Counted from the first letter of the stretch, positions 45,823 through 54,569 are shown. The stretch: 64,000 nt of DNA from Candidatus Rhodoferax odensensis (GCA_016718405.1 JADKDJ010000004.1:62001-126000); one strand, 5' to 3'. Notes: generated by a model from the letters alone, not told the origin. Numbers and translations are program-made.

Positions 45823-46311
45823 ATGGCCAAACGGCTTGTCCAAATGTGGGTCAATGGCCGCCAGCGTGAAGACGCTGTGGCCGACAACGCGCTGCTGATC
45901 GACTACCTGCGCGAGCAGCTCGGGCTGACTGGCACCAAGCAGGGTTGTGACGGTGGCGAGTGTGGCGCCTGCACCGTGCTGGTTGAGGGTCGGCCACGGC
46001 TGGCTTGCTCCACCCTGGCGCAGCAAGTCGCAGGCAAGCACGTTGAGACCATTGAGGGCTTGGCCGTACAAGGTACTTTGTCGCCGCTGCAGGCGGCGTT
46101 CCACGAAAAGCTGGGCACCCAGTGTGGCTACTGCACGCCAGGAATGGTGATGGCGTCGCAGGCTTTGTTGAGACGCAACGCCAACCCGTCGGTCGACGAG
46201 ATCAAGGCTGCGCTGGCGGGTAACCTGTGCCGTTGCACCGGTTATGTGAAGATCATCGAATCGGTGCAAGCAGCCGCCAGCGGCTGCGCCTGCGCGGGGG
46301 CAGCGCGATGA
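45823..46311 (+). CDS. hcrC: 4-hydroxybenzoyl-CoA reductase gamma subunit, [2Fe-2S] (HcrC)
   Basis: Small subunit of a xanthine-oxidase-family reductase, 162 residues. Two [2Fe-2S] sites: a plant-type site CDGGECGACTVLV with a distal Cys in ARLAC-like ...RLACSTL, and the helical-domain site CGYCTPGMVM ... GNLCRCTGYVKI. Starts four bases after padJ and overlaps hcrA. The order gamma-alpha-beta differs from the Thauera hcrBCA order. Confidence 0.9.
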   Translation: MAKRLVQMWVNGRQREDAVADNALLIDYLREQLGLTGTKQGCDGGECGACTVLVEGRPRLACSTLAQQVAGKHVETIEGLAVQGTLSPLQAAFHEKLGTQCGYCTPGMVMASQALLRRNANPSVDEIKAALAGNLCRCTGYVKIIESVQAAASGCACAGAAR

Positions 46312-48734
46312 GCGCCGCGACGGACCGTCCCCAAGCAAGCTCGCGCCAGAGTGGGCACTCAGAAGGTATTCCTGGGACCGTCAGGACCGCCACGAACGGG
46401 ACGATCGGCGCGCGGACGCCGCTGGTGGACGGTGTCGACAAAGTCACCGGAAACGCGAAGTACACCGCAGACATCCTGGTGCCCGGGGCATTGGTTGGCC
46501 GCATCCTGCGCAGCACGGTGGCCCACGCACGCATCGTGTTCATTGATACTACGGCTGCCGAGGCTCTGGATGGGGTGGTGGCGGTCTGCACCGGCGCCGA
46601 TACGCCGGTGCCGTACGGTGTCTTGCCGATCGCCGAGAACGAGTTTCCCCTGGCCCGTGGCAAGGTCCGCTACCGCGGTGACCCGGTCGCGGCGGTGGCA
46701 GCCGTTGATGAGCGCACCGCCGAGCAGGCCTTGAGTTTGATCAAAGTGCAATACGAGACGCTGCCCGCCTACATGACGCCCAAGGCCGCCATGAAAACGG
46801 GCGCGGTGGCCATTCACGACGAAAAGCCCAACAACGTTTTGCGCGAAGTGCATGCGGAGTTCGGTGACACGCAGGCCGGTTTTGAGCAAGCAGATCTGGT
46901 GCGTGAGAAGGTCTACACCTTTGCCGAGCTCAATCACGTGCACATGGAGCTCAACGCCACGCTGGCGCAATACGACGCCCAGCGTGATGCGCTGACACTC
47001 AACACCACCACGCAGGTTCCCTATTACGTGCACCTCAAGGTGGCGGCTTGTTTGCAGATGGATGCATCGCGCATCCGCGTCATCAAGCCCTTTCTGGGTG
47101 GCGGGTTTGGCGCCCGTACCGAGTGCCTGCACTTCGAAATCATTGCCGCGCTGTTGGCGCGCAAGGCGCGGGCCACCGTGCGGCTGACCCAATCGCGCGA
47201 AGAGACCTTCATCGCCCACCGGGGCCGGCCCTGGACCCAGGTGACGATGAAGATCGGCCTCACCAGAGCTGGCAAGATCACCGCGCTGGCCCTGCAGGCC
47301 ACGCAGGCTGGCGGCGCCTATGCCGGCTACGGCATCATCACCATCCTGTACACCGGTGCGCTGATGCATGGGCTCTACCACATCCCGGCCATCAAGCACG
47401 ACGCCTGGCGCGTCTACACCAACACCCCGCCTTGTGGCGCCATGCGCGGGCACGGCACGGTCGACACGCGCGCCGCTTTTGAGGCGCTGCTCAACGAGAT
47501 GGCCGCCGAACTGGGTATTGATGCCATCACGGTGCGGCAACTCAACCTGTTGCCGCAGATCCCCTACACCACGATGTACGCCCAGAAGGTCATGAGTTAT
47601 GGCCTGCCTGAGTGTCTGGAGAAGGTCAAAGCGGCCTCCGGGTGGCAAGCGCGGCGCGGCAATATGCCCAAGGGCCGGGGACTCGGTATCGGTTGTTCCC
47701 ATTTCGTCTCGGGCACGTCCACGCCCAAGCATTGGACGGGCGAGCCGCATGCCACTGTCAACCTGAAGCTCGACTTCGATGGTGGCATTACCTTGCTGAC
47801 CGGCGCGGCTGACATTGGTCAGGGCTCCACCACCATGGCCACGCAAGTGGCGGCCGAGGTATTGGGTGTGCGCATGGATCGCATTCGGGTGATTTCGGCC
47901 GACAGTGCGCTGACGCCCAAGGACAATGGCAGCTATTCGTCGCGCGTCACCTTCATGGTGGGCAACGCCACGCTGGAAGCGGCCGAGTTGTTGAAGGGCA
48001 TGCTGGTCAAGGCGGCGGCCAAACGACTCAATGCCCTGGAGCAGGATGTCGAGGTGATTGACGAGATGTTTGTAGTGCGCGGCGGCGAGGTCAATGGCCT
48101 GAGCTACCACGACGTGGTCATGGCGGCGCTGGTGGACACCGGCACCCTCACGGTCAAAGGCACCTTCACCTGCCCGATCGAGTACCAGGGCGACAAGAAG
48201 ATCCGTGGTAGCGCCATTGGTGCCACCATGGGGTTTTGTTACGCCGCTCAGGTGGTCGAGGCCTCGGTGGACGAGGTCACCGGCAAGGTCACCGCCCACA
48301 AAGTCTGGGTGGCGGTGGATGTGGGCAAGGCGCTTAATCCGCTGGCGGTCGAGGGTCAGACGCAGGGGGGTGTCTGGATGGGCATGGGTCAGGCGCTGTC
48401 GGAAGAAACCAGCTATGACGCTGGACGCATGTTGCACGGCAATATCCTGGACTATCGGGTGCCGACGATCGTGGAGAGCCCCGATATCGAGGTGATCATT
48501 GTGGAAAGCCTCGATCCCAACGGGCCGTTTGGTGCCAAGGAGGCCTCCGAGGGTATGTTGGCCGGTTTTCTGCCCGCTGTGCATGAAGCCGTGTTTGAGG
48601 CGGTGGGCGTACGCAGTGCCAACTTCCCACTCAGCCCGGACCGCATTCTCGAATTGCTCGATACAAACATCCGACAATCAGTTGAGGACAGAGCTGAAGG
48701 TCTGTCCCGCAAAGTATCAGGATCGGCGCCATGA
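46308..48734 (+). CDS. hcrA: 4-hydroxybenzoyl-CoA reductase alpha subunit, molybdenum (HcrA)
   Basis: Molybdopterin subunit that reductively removes the phenolic hydroxyl of 4-hydroxybenzoyl-CoA, giving benzoyl-CoA. 808 residues, nearly 40 more than the roughly 770 of Thauera HcrA. The extra lies at the N-terminus: residues 2 to about 35 (SAATDRPQASSRQSGHS...) are encoded by a dispersed repeat (see the repeat at 46310), and family similarity begins at GARTPLVDGVDKVTGNAKYTADI. Other motifs: FLGGGFGARTE, PPCGAMRGHGTVDTRAAFE, GAADIGQGSTTMATQ, and NGPFGAKEASEGMLAG with the active-site Glu region. The ATG overlaps hcrC, so an internal start would break that coupling. Confidence 0.9.
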   Translation: MSAATDRPQASSRQSGHSEGIPGTVRTATNGTIGARTPLVDGVDKVTGNAKYTADILVPGALVGRILRSTVAHARIVFIDTTAAEALDGVVAVCTGADTPVPYGVLPIAENEFPLARGKVRYRGDPVAAVAAVDERTAEQALSLIKVQYETLPAYMTPKAAMKTGAVAIHDEKPNNVLREVHAEFGDTQAGFEQADLVREKVYTFAELNHVHMELNATLAQYDAQRDALTLNTTTQVPYYVHLKVAACLQMDASRIRVIKPFLGGGFGARTECLHFEIIAALLARKARATVRLTQSREETFIAHRGRPWTQVTMKIGLTRAGKITALALQATQAGGAYAGYGIITILYTGALMHGLYHIPAIKHDAWRVYTNTPPCGAMRGHGTVDTRAAFEALLNEMAAELGIDAITVRQLNLLPQIPYTTMYAQKVMSYGLPECLEKVKAASGWQARRGNMPKGRGLGIGCSHFVSGTSTPKHWTGEPHATVNLKLDFDGGITLLTGAADIGQGSTTMATQVAAEVLGVRMDRIRVISADSALTPKDNGSYSSRVTFMVGNATLEAAELLKGMLVKAAAKRLNALEQDVEVIDEMFVVRGGEVNGLSYHDVVMAALVDTGTLTVKGTFTCPIEYQGDKKIRGSAIGATMGFCYAAQVVEASVDEVTGKVTAHKVWVAVDVGKALNPLAVEGQTQGGVWMGMGQALSEETSYDAGRMLHGNILDYRVPTIVESPDIEVIIVESLDPNGPFGAKEASEGMLAGFLPAVHEAVFEAVGVRSANFPLSPDRILELLDTNIRQSVEDRAEGLSRKVSGSAP
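46310..46375 (+). repeat. Dispersed repeat S, copy within hcrA
   Basis: Begins GAGCGCCGCG and includes CCCCAAGCAAGCTCGC, matching the copy at 52871-52943 through about 40 bases, then diverging but keeping AGAAGGTA/CGAAGGTA near the end. Here the whole element is open and forms the HcrA N-terminal extension. Confidence 0.7.
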
Positions 48735-49705
48735 ATCTGCTGCCCGAGTTCCGAACACTGCGCCCGGCCACGCTGGGCGAGGCGGTCAGCGCGCTGTCGG
48801 CGCAAGGTGCTCAGGCGCTAGGTGGTGGCACCGATCTGCTGCCCAACTTGCGCCGCGGCCTGGGCCAACCCGCAACCTTGGTGGACCTTGGCGCGCTCGA
48901 CGATCTGACCGGCATTGCCGTCTTGCCCGACGGCAGCTTGCGCATCGGCGCCTGCACCGCGCTGGAGACCATCGCCGAGGATGCATTGGTACGCCAGGCG
49001 TGGCCGGCCATAGCGACGGCGGCGTCCTTGGTTGCTGGCCCGACCCACCGCGTGGCCGCCACCCTGGGCGGCAATCTGTGCCAGGACACCCGCTGTATCT
49101 TTTACAACCAGAGCGAATGGTGGCGCAGCGGCAACGACTATTGCCTCAAGTACCGGGGCGACAAGTGCCACGTGGTGGTCAAGAGCGACCGTTGTTATGC
49201 CACCTACCATGGTGATGTGGCGCCGGCGTTGATGGTGCTCGATGCGCAGGTCGAGATCGTCGGCCCGCAGGGCAGTCGAACACTGCCGGTGGCTCAGTTG
49301 TTCCAGGAAGACGGCGCAAAGCGGCTGACCCTGCAGCACGGCGAGCTGTTGGTCGCCGTGCGGGTGCCCCCTGCCGCGCAATGGCGTGCGAGTTATGTCA
49401 AGGTGCGTATCCGCGACGCCATCGACTTCCCGCTGGCGGGCATTGCGGTGGCGCTCACGCGCGACGGAGACACCATCGCCGGTCTGCGGCTGGCCATCAC
49501 CGGAACCAATTCGGCACCATTGTTGGTGCCCACCGAGACCCTGGTGGGTGCCACCTGGAACGAGGCGACGGCGGTGGCCCTGGTTCAGGCGGTGCGTAAA
49601 ACCTCCAATGTGCTGCTGACTACGGTGGCCGCAGTCAAATACCGGCGCCGGGTTCTGTTGGCCATGACCCGCAAGGTGGTCGACGAGCTCTGGTCCGACT
49701 CCTGA
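48731..49705 (+). CDS. hcrB: 4-hydroxybenzoyl-CoA reductase beta subunit, FAD and extra [4Fe-4S] (HcrB)
   Basis: FAD subunit of 324 residues: GGGTDLLPNLRRGL and VAATLGGNLCQDTRC mark the flavin domain. An inserted loop carries Cys at 122, 138, 146 and 155 (…RCIFYN, DYCLKYRGDKC, DRCYATYH), the additional [4Fe-4S] site that separates 4-hydroxybenzoyl-CoA reductases from ordinary xanthine oxidases. This is the strongest single argument for the HCR assignment of all three genes. Overlaps hcrA by four bases. Confidence 0.93.
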   Translation: MNLLPEFRTLRPATLGEAVSALSAQGAQALGGGTDLLPNLRRGLGQPATLVDLGALDDLTGIAVLPDGSLRIGACTALETIAEDALVRQAWPAIATAASLVAGPTHRVAATLGGNLCQDTRCIFYNQSEWWRSGNDYCLKYRGDKCHVVVKSDRCYATYHGDVAPALMVLDAQVEIVGPQGSRTLPVAQLFQEDGAKRLTLQHGELLVAVRVPPAAQWRASYVKVRIRDAIDFPLAGIAVALTRDGDTIAGLRLAITGTNSAPLLVPTETLVGATWNEATAVALVQAVRKTSNVLLTTVAAVKYRRRVLLAMTRKVVDELWSDS

Positions 49706-49730
49706 AATACCTACTGAGGCTTCCAACATG

Positions 49731-49801
49731 CATGACAGCAGAACCCGTCATTGCGATTGCCGCGTCGCTGTTGCTCCCCGCAATGACGACGCGGTGTCAT
49801 G
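49731..49801. repeat. Nested inverted repeat (REP/MITE-like) between hcrB and the NfnAB fusion
   Basis: Inner arms CGTCATTGCG (49746-49755) and CGCAATGACG (49779-49788) are perfect 10-bp complements; outer arms CATGACA (49731-49737) and TGTCATG (49795-49801) also pair. The 71-base unit can form one hairpin. The CGTCATTGCG...CGCAATGACG form is a common bacterial intergenic repeat. It sits in the 133-base gap, so it could affect mRNA between the two operons. Confidence 0.7.
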
Positions 49802-49838
49802 AATTCCGGAAGTCCCCTTAAAGATTAGAGACTGCCTC

Positions 49839-52193
49839 ATGTACACCATTGTTCGCCACGAACGTTTCTCCGAGAACGCTTTCCTGTGGGAAGTGCTGGC
49901 CCCCGACGTGGCCGCTGTGGCACAGCCCGGGCACTTCGTCATGCTGCGACTGAACGAAGGCGGTGAGCGCATCCCGCTGACCGTGGCCGATTTCGACCGC
50001 GCGCGCGGCACCGTCACCATCGTGGTGCAGGCGCTGGGCAAAACCACGCGCGAAATGCGTGACCACTACCAGGCTGGCGACAGCTTCGACGACTTCGTCG
50101 GACCGCTGGGTCTGCCCCAGCATATCGGCAAGCAGGGCCATGTGGTGCTGGTTGGTGGCGGCCTGGGCGTGGCGCCGATCTTTCCACAATTACGCGCCTT
50201 CAAGCAGGCCGGCAATCACACCACCTGCATCGTCGGTTTTCGCAGCAAGGACCTGGTGTTCTGGGCCGACAAGCTGGCCGAGTTTTCGGATCAGCTGATC
50301 CTGTGCACCGACGATGGCAGCACCGGGCGCGCCGGCTTTGTCACCAGTGCGCTCAAAGATGTGCTCGACACCGGCAAGCCCGATGTGGTGGTGGCGATTG
50401 GCCCCATGCCCATGATGCACGCTTGCGTGGACACCACGCGCCCGTACGGCGTCAAGACCATGGTGTCGCTCAACACCATCATGGTCGATGGCACCGGCAT
50501 GTGTGGCTCATGCCGTGTCACGGTGAATGGTGAGGTCAAGTTTGCTTGCGTGGACGGGCCGGACTTCGATGGCCACCAGGTTGACTTCAAGGAATTGCAC
50601 GCCCGACAGAAGCGCTTCAAGAAGCAGGAAGCACAGGCCAATGAGGACGCGGCGCACATCTGCAGCCTGGAAGAAAAGCTCTTTGTGCAGGGCAAGCGCA
50701 CGTACAAGAAGTACTCGGCACTGGAGCGCCACCAGGTCAAGATGCCCGAGCGCGACCCGCATGAGCGCGCGGGCACCTTTGCCGAAGTGAACCTGGGCTA
50801 CAACTACGCTTCGGCCCTGCGCGAGGCCGAGCGCTGCATCCAGTGCATCAACCCCACTTGCATCGCTGGCTGCCCGGTCAGCATCGACATCCCGCGTTTC
50901 ATTCGCCACCTGCTGGTGCGCGATCTGGATGCGGCGGTGCAGACCATTCACGAGTCCAGCATCTTCCCTAGCGTGTGCGGGCGCGTCTGCCCGCAAGAGA
51001 GCCAGTGCGAGGCGCAGTGTGTGTTGATCAAGGCCAAGATGGAGCCGGTGGCCATTGGCCGCCTGGAGCGCTTTGTGGGCGATAACGCGCACCCGGCCAA
51101 ACCCAAAGCCTTGCAGTTTGAGCGAAGCCTGGGTCGTGTGGCCATCGTCGGCTCGGGCCCCGGCGGGCTGGCGGCGGCGGCTGACTTGGTGAAGTACGGC
51201 GCTGAGGTTACGGTGTATGAGGCCTTGCACGTGGTGGGCGGGGTGCTGCGCTATGGCATCCCGTCGTTTCGGTTGCCACGTGACATCATCGACAAGGAAG
51301 TGCAGCGCCTTCGCGATTGTGGCGTGCAGTTTCAGACCAATAAGGTCATTGGCAAAACGTTTACCGTGGCGCAACTGACCGAGCGTATGGGTTTTGACGC
51401 GGTGTTCGTCGCCGCCGGTGCCGGTGCACCATCGTTCCTGGGCATCCCCGGTGAATTTGCCGGCCAGGTGTTCTCGGCCAACGAGTTCCTGACCCGGGTC
51501 AACCTGATGGGCGGTGACCAGTTTCCTTACCAGGGCACACCAGTGGGCGCGGGCAACAAGGTGGTGGTGATCGGCGCGGGCAACACCGCCATGGACTGCC
51601 TGCGCGTGGCCAAGCGGGTCGGTGCCGCCAGCGTGCGCTGCGTCTACCGTCGCTCGGAAGCCGAGGCGCCGGCACGTATCGAGGAGTTGCGCCACGCCAA
51701 GGAGGAGGGCATCGAGTTCTCCTTCCTGCACGCGCCAGTAGAAATCCTGCTCAACGATGAGGGCGACGTGCGCGCCATCCGGGTCGAGAAGATGGCACTC
51801 GGCGAGCCCGATGCGCGCGGGCGGCGCTCGCCGGTTCCTCAGGGCGAATTCGTCGAGTGGGAGTGCGACACCGTGATCTATGCCTTGGGCACCAAGGCCA
51901 ATCCGATCGTGGCGCAGGCCACCGAGGGGTTGGCCCTGAACAAGTGGGGCTACATCGTGGCCGATGATGACACCCAGGCCACCAATTTGCCGGGAGTGTT
52001 TGCCGGTGGCGACATCGTCACCGGTGGCGCCACGGTGATTTTGGCGATGAGTGCTGGCCGACGTGCCGCCAGGGCGATCGCCACCTACTTGCAGAAGGAC
52101 CGCGCCGTGTGGCCGATCCATGCCCAGCATCTGGAAGACTTCGTGCCGCCGACGGCACTGGAGTCGGCCAGCGTCAGCGAAGGAGCCGTGTAA
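49839..52193 (+). CDS. Fused NfnA-NfnB-like ferredoxin/NAD(P) bifurcating transhydrogenase
   Basis: A single 784-residue chain. Residues 1 to about 275 are NfnA-like: an FNR fold (QPGHFVMLRLNEGGERIPLT, GGGLGVAPIFPQLRAFK) ending in a [2Fe-2S] site GTGMCGSCRVTVNGEVKFAC. Residues about 320-784 are NfnB/GltD-like: CIQCINPTCIAGCPV and CGRVCPQESQCEAQC Fe-S motifs, FAD site VAIVGSGPGGLAAAADL (about 434), NADP site VVVIGAGNTAMDCLRVAKR (about 575). In Clostridium and Thermotoga NfnAB couples NADH and reduced ferredoxin to NADP+ reduction by flavin bifurcation. Next to ferredoxin-using aromatic enzymes it would link their ferredoxin pool to NADPH. Fusion of the subunits is known in some lineages; bifurcation itself is inferred. 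Confidence 0.85.
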   Translation: MYTIVRHERFSENAFLWEVLAPDVAAVAQPGHFVMLRLNEGGERIPLTVADFDRARGTVTIVVQALGKTTREMRDHYQAGDSFDDFVGPLGLPQHIGKQGHVVLVGGGLGVAPIFPQLRAFKQAGNHTTCIVGFRSKDLVFWADKLAEFSDQLILCTDDGSTGRAGFVTSALKDVLDTGKPDVVVAIGPMPMMHACVDTTRPYGVKTMVSLNTIMVDGTGMCGSCRVTVNGEVKFACVDGPDFDGHQVDFKELHARQKRFKKQEAQANEDAAHICSLEEKLFVQGKRTYKKYSALERHQVKMPERDPHERAGTFAEVNLGYNYASALREAERCIQCINPTCIAGCPVSIDIPRFIRHLLVRDLDAAVQTIHESSIFPSVCGRVCPQESQCEAQCVLIKAKMEPVAIGRLERFVGDNAHPAKPKALQFERSLGRVAIVGSGPGGLAAAADLVKYGAEVTVYEALHVVGGVLRYGIPSFRLPRDIIDKEVQRLRDCGVQFQTNKVIGKTFTVAQLTERMGFDAVFVAAGAGAPSFLGIPGEFAGQVFSANEFLTRVNLMGGDQFPYQGTPVGAGNKVVVIGAGNTAMDCLRVAKRVGAASVRCVYRRSEAEAPARIEELRHAKEEGIEFSFLHAPVEILLNDEGDVRAIRVEKMALGEPDARGRRSPVPQGEFVEWECDTVIYALGTKANPIVAQATEGLALNKWGYIVADDDTQATNLPGVFAGGDIVTGGATVILAMSAGRRAARAIATYLQKDRAVWPIHAQHLEDFVPPTALESASVSEGAV

Positions 52194-52852
52194 TGCTGTG
52201 CCCCAAATGCCACCAGCCGCTGGAAGACGGCGAAGAGTCCTACATCTGCTGCGCCAACGCCAGCCTGCAATGGCGCTGCGCCGACTGCGCCAAGGTCAGC
52301 GAGGGCTTTGCGCTGCCCTATGGTTTGTGTCCGCACTGTGGCGGCAAGCTCGCCGCGGTTAACCCGCGCGACATTGAGGGTGGCGCCGCGCTTGATGCGG
52401 TGCGCAAGGCCTTCGAGATCGAACTGGGCGGCCAGGCGTTCTACCTGCGCGCCGCCGCCGACAGTACCGATCCCGTCCTGCAGGATCTGTTCGGGCGCTT
52501 CGCCGCGATGGAAGAAGAGCACATGCAAACGCTGCAGCGGCGCTACCACGCCCGTGAGGCCGACAGCGGCAGTGTGTTCAAGCTGGAGTTGGCGGCGATT
52601 TTTGCCGGCGTGCCCAATCGCCCGACCGATCCGGCCAACCTGTTTCGCATCGCCATCGGCATGGAAGAGCGCGCCGCGGCGTTCTTCGACCGTTGCGCCC
52701 AGGGCAGCGTGGCCGATGCCAGCACGCATCAGCTCTACCGCGAGTTGGCCGCCGAGGAGCGCGAGCACGCCGATCTGCTGCGCACCGAGTACGAGCGCTG
52801 GGGCGCCGGCAAGCCTGGGTTGCTGCGCGCGGGTGACGAGTTGAGGCCATGA
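52193..52852 (+). CDS. Rubrerythrin-like protein with N-terminal zinc-ribbon-type cysteines
   Basis: A 219-residue ferritin-like diiron protein. The first 60 residues hold four Cys pairs (LCPKCH, YICCAN, WRCADCAK, LCPHCGG), probably rubredoxin- or zinc-ribbon-like. The remainder is a four-helix bundle with diiron ligands in FEIELGGQAFYLRA, AAMEEEHMQTL, GMEERAAAFFDR and AAEEREHADLL. Overlaps the NfnAB stop by three bases, so the two are coupled and NAD(P)H-derived electrons could drive peroxide removal by this protein. Confidence 0.85.
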   Translation: MLCPKCHQPLEDGEESYICCANASLQWRCADCAKVSEGFALPYGLCPHCGGKLAAVNPRDIEGGAALDAVRKAFEIELGGQAFYLRAAADSTDPVLQDLFGRFAAMEEEHMQTLQRRYHAREADSGSVFKLELAAIFAGVPNRPTDPANLFRIAIGMEERAAAFFDRCAQGSVADASTHQLYRELAAEEREHADLLRTEYERWGAGKPGLLRAGDELRP

Positions 52853-52870
52853 GGCCGGAGGTGTTCCTGA

Positions 52871-52943
52871 GCGCCGCGCCGGGCCGCCCCAAGCAAGCTC
52901 GCACCGCTCGCACCGCAGTGCGCAGCACGAAGGTACTCCAGTG
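52871..52943 (+). repeat. Dispersed repeat S, intergenic copy
   Basis: GAGCGCCGCGCCGGGCCGCC then CCAAGCAAGCTCGCACC, a CGCACCGC duplication and CGAAGGTACTCCAGTGAG. Nearly the same as the copy inside hcrA. Its right end supplies the GTG start of the DUF2249 gene. It fills the whole gap after the rubrerythrin gene. Confidence 0.7.
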
Positions 52944-53210
52944 AGTCAGAGCCCTGTCACACGCCGCGCTGGTGAGCAATGGACCGACAGCGATGGCATC
53001 CATATCGAGGTGCGTGGACTAGAGGCGCCACAACCATTCGTGCAGATCATCAAGCTGGTGGAGGCGCTCGCCGTGGCAAGCCCGATCGTGGTGCACCACA
53101 ATCGCGATCCCGTGCCGCTGTACGCCGAACTGGCGCAGCGCGGCTGGTCTGCCCAACAGGTACCGGGTGATCCGGGCGAGTTTCGCCTGCGCTTGGTCAA
53201 GGACGCCTGA
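52941..53210 (+). CDS. DUF2249 domain protein
   Basis: An 89-residue protein: IHIEVRGLEAPQPFVQIIKL, HHNRDPVPLYAELAQRGWSAQ match the DUF2249 family, small domains often encoded with hemerythrins and with nitric-oxide or denitrification genes. GTG start lies at the end of repeat S. Its stop overlaps the next start, and it is followed by NnrS-like and hemerythrin genes, the usual neighbours of DUF2249. Function unknown. Confidence 0.83.
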   Translation: MSQSPVTRRAGEQWTDSDGIHIEVRGLEAPQPFVQIIKLVEALAVASPIVVHHNRDPVPLYAELAQRGWSAQQVPGDPGEFRLRLVKDA

Positions 53211-54535
53211 TGGCGCTGGCCGCCACCTTTTTGGGAGGCGCCAAGGGCCGGCTGCTGGCGCCACTGGTCCCGTTTCGATTCTTCGGCACGGCGCTCCTGT
53301 TCCAGGTGCTGGCTTGGGGTGTGTTGCTGGCTGCCGCAGACGAAGTGAGCCACTTCCAGGGTGGCCTGGGCTGGCCCCTGGCGGCGCTGCATCTGGTGAC
53401 CCTGGGCGTACTGTTGATGACCGCCGTGGGTGCCAGTCTGCAATTGCTGCCGGTGGCCACTCGCCAGGCCGTGAGTGCGCGTCGCTGGCCCTATGCCGCG
53501 CTATGGGCTGGCCTGACGCTGGGCGTGGGCGTGCTGACCTTGGGCATGGGTTTGGCATGGCCGTCCCTGCTGATGGTCGGCGCAATGCTGACCAGCGCCG
53601 CACTGCTGGGCTATCTGGTGCTGCTGGCGCGCAATCTGCATGGCGCCAAGGGCATGGCGCTGGTGGTCACGCACGGCTGGGCGGCGGTGCTGTCCCTGTT
53701 GGTGTTGCTGGGTGCCGCGTGGTCCCTGGTGGGCGTCTACCAGGGCACCGCGGTCCTGGCGCGCTCCAGTGCCATGGGCCTGCACGTGAGCTTTGCCGCC
53801 TATGGCTTCATGGGCTTGCTGGTGATGGGCTTTTCCTACATCCTGGTGCCCATGTTTGCGCTGTCCGACAACCCGTCGCCGCATTGGGCGTGGCTGTCGC
53901 TACTGCTGGCGCTGCTGGCGCTGGTCGTGGCCGCGATGGCGTCGATCGCTTGGCTGGGCGTACACGCGTGGGCCGCGGCGGCGGCACTCGGCCTGGGCGC
54001 CTTGATGGTGCATGTGGGGCTGATGCTGCGAGCCTTGCGCAGCGGCATGCGCCAGGGTCTGGGCAAGCCCTTCGTCCTGGTGCGCCTGGGCTGGGCGGCC
54101 TTGATTGCGAGTCTGCTGGTGGCGCTGATGCGTGCGTTCGATCTGTTGCCGCAGTGGGGCTCGACAGTCTTCGGCGTGCTGTTGGTAGGCGGATTGTTGA
54201 CCGTGCTGATGGGCGTGCTGTCGCGCATCGTGCCGTTCCTGGCATCGATGCATGCCGGTGCGGGCCAACGACGAGCGCCCACGCCCAGCAGTTTGACCGC
54301 GCAGCGCCCGCTGAACATTCACTTCTATTGCCATGTCGGTGCCATGTTGCTTCTATTGGTGGCCTGCGTGCAGGGCAGCGCCTGGATGCTTCGTCTGGCG
54401 GCGGCATTGGGCCTGGCTGGGGCGTGCGCCTTCGGAAGTTTTTTTGTGATCGCCTGGCGCCGCATGCGCCAAAACGCTCCCGCCTCTGAGCGCGTGGCGC
54501 CGGCGCAAACGTCTTCCTTGCGGCAGATCAACTAA
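53210..54535 (+). CDS. Polytopic membrane protein, NnrS-like
   Basis: A 441-residue protein with about 12 hydrophobic segments. His residues sit in helices: AALHLVTLGVLLMTAVGASL (about residue 62), GLHVSFAAYGFMGLLVMGFSY (about 190) and NIHFYCHVGAMLLLLV (about 370). This pattern resembles NnrS-family haem-copper membrane proteins linked to nitric oxide and nitrite metabolism, but similarity is at the pattern level. Stop is two bases before a palindrome (54538-54553). Confidence 0.6.
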   Translation: MALAATFLGGAKGRLLAPLVPFRFFGTALLFQVLAWGVLLAAADEVSHFQGGLGWPLAALHLVTLGVLLMTAVGASLQLLPVATRQAVSARRWPYAALWAGLTLGVGVLTLGMGLAWPSLLMVGAMLTSAALLGYLVLLARNLHGAKGMALVVTHGWAAVLSLLVLLGAAWSLVGVYQGTAVLARSSAMGLHVSFAAYGFMGLLVMGFSYILVPMFALSDNPSPHWAWLSLLLALLALVVAAMASIAWLGVHAWAAAAALGLGALMVHVGLMLRALRSGMRQGLGKPFVLVRLGWAALIASLLVALMRAFDLLPQWGSTVFGVLLVGGLLTVLMGVLSRIVPFLASMHAGAGQRRAPTPSSLTAQRPLNIHFYCHVGAMLLLLVACVQGSAWMLRLAAALGLAGACAFGSFFVIAWRRMRQNAPASERVAPAQTSSLRQIN

Positions 54536-54537
54536 TT

Positions 54538-54553
54538 TGGTATCGTGATACCA
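54538..54553. promoter_or_regulatory. Perfect palindrome upstream of the hemerythrin gene
   Basis: TGGTATC-GT-GATACCA, 7-bp arms and a two-base centre, just before an AT-rich stretch (ATTATCATT) 17 bases from the hemerythrin ATG. Likely an operator for a dimeric repressor; the local Rrf2 protein or an NO-responsive regulator are possible owners. Confidence 0.5.
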
Positions 54554-54569
54554 TTATCATTCCAACACC

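Noticed and set aside
46359..48677. Long open frame antisense to hcrA (772 codons)
   Set aside because: Shadow frame of a high-GC gene; it encodes no recognisable domain and hcrA motifs fill the sense strand.
40059..49705. Reading padB/hcrA as nitrate reductase or xanthine dehydrogenase genes
   Set aside because: No haem or nitrate-reductase partner genes, and HcrB carries the extra four-Cys loop typical of 4-hydroxybenzoyl-CoA reductase; neighbours are pad genes.
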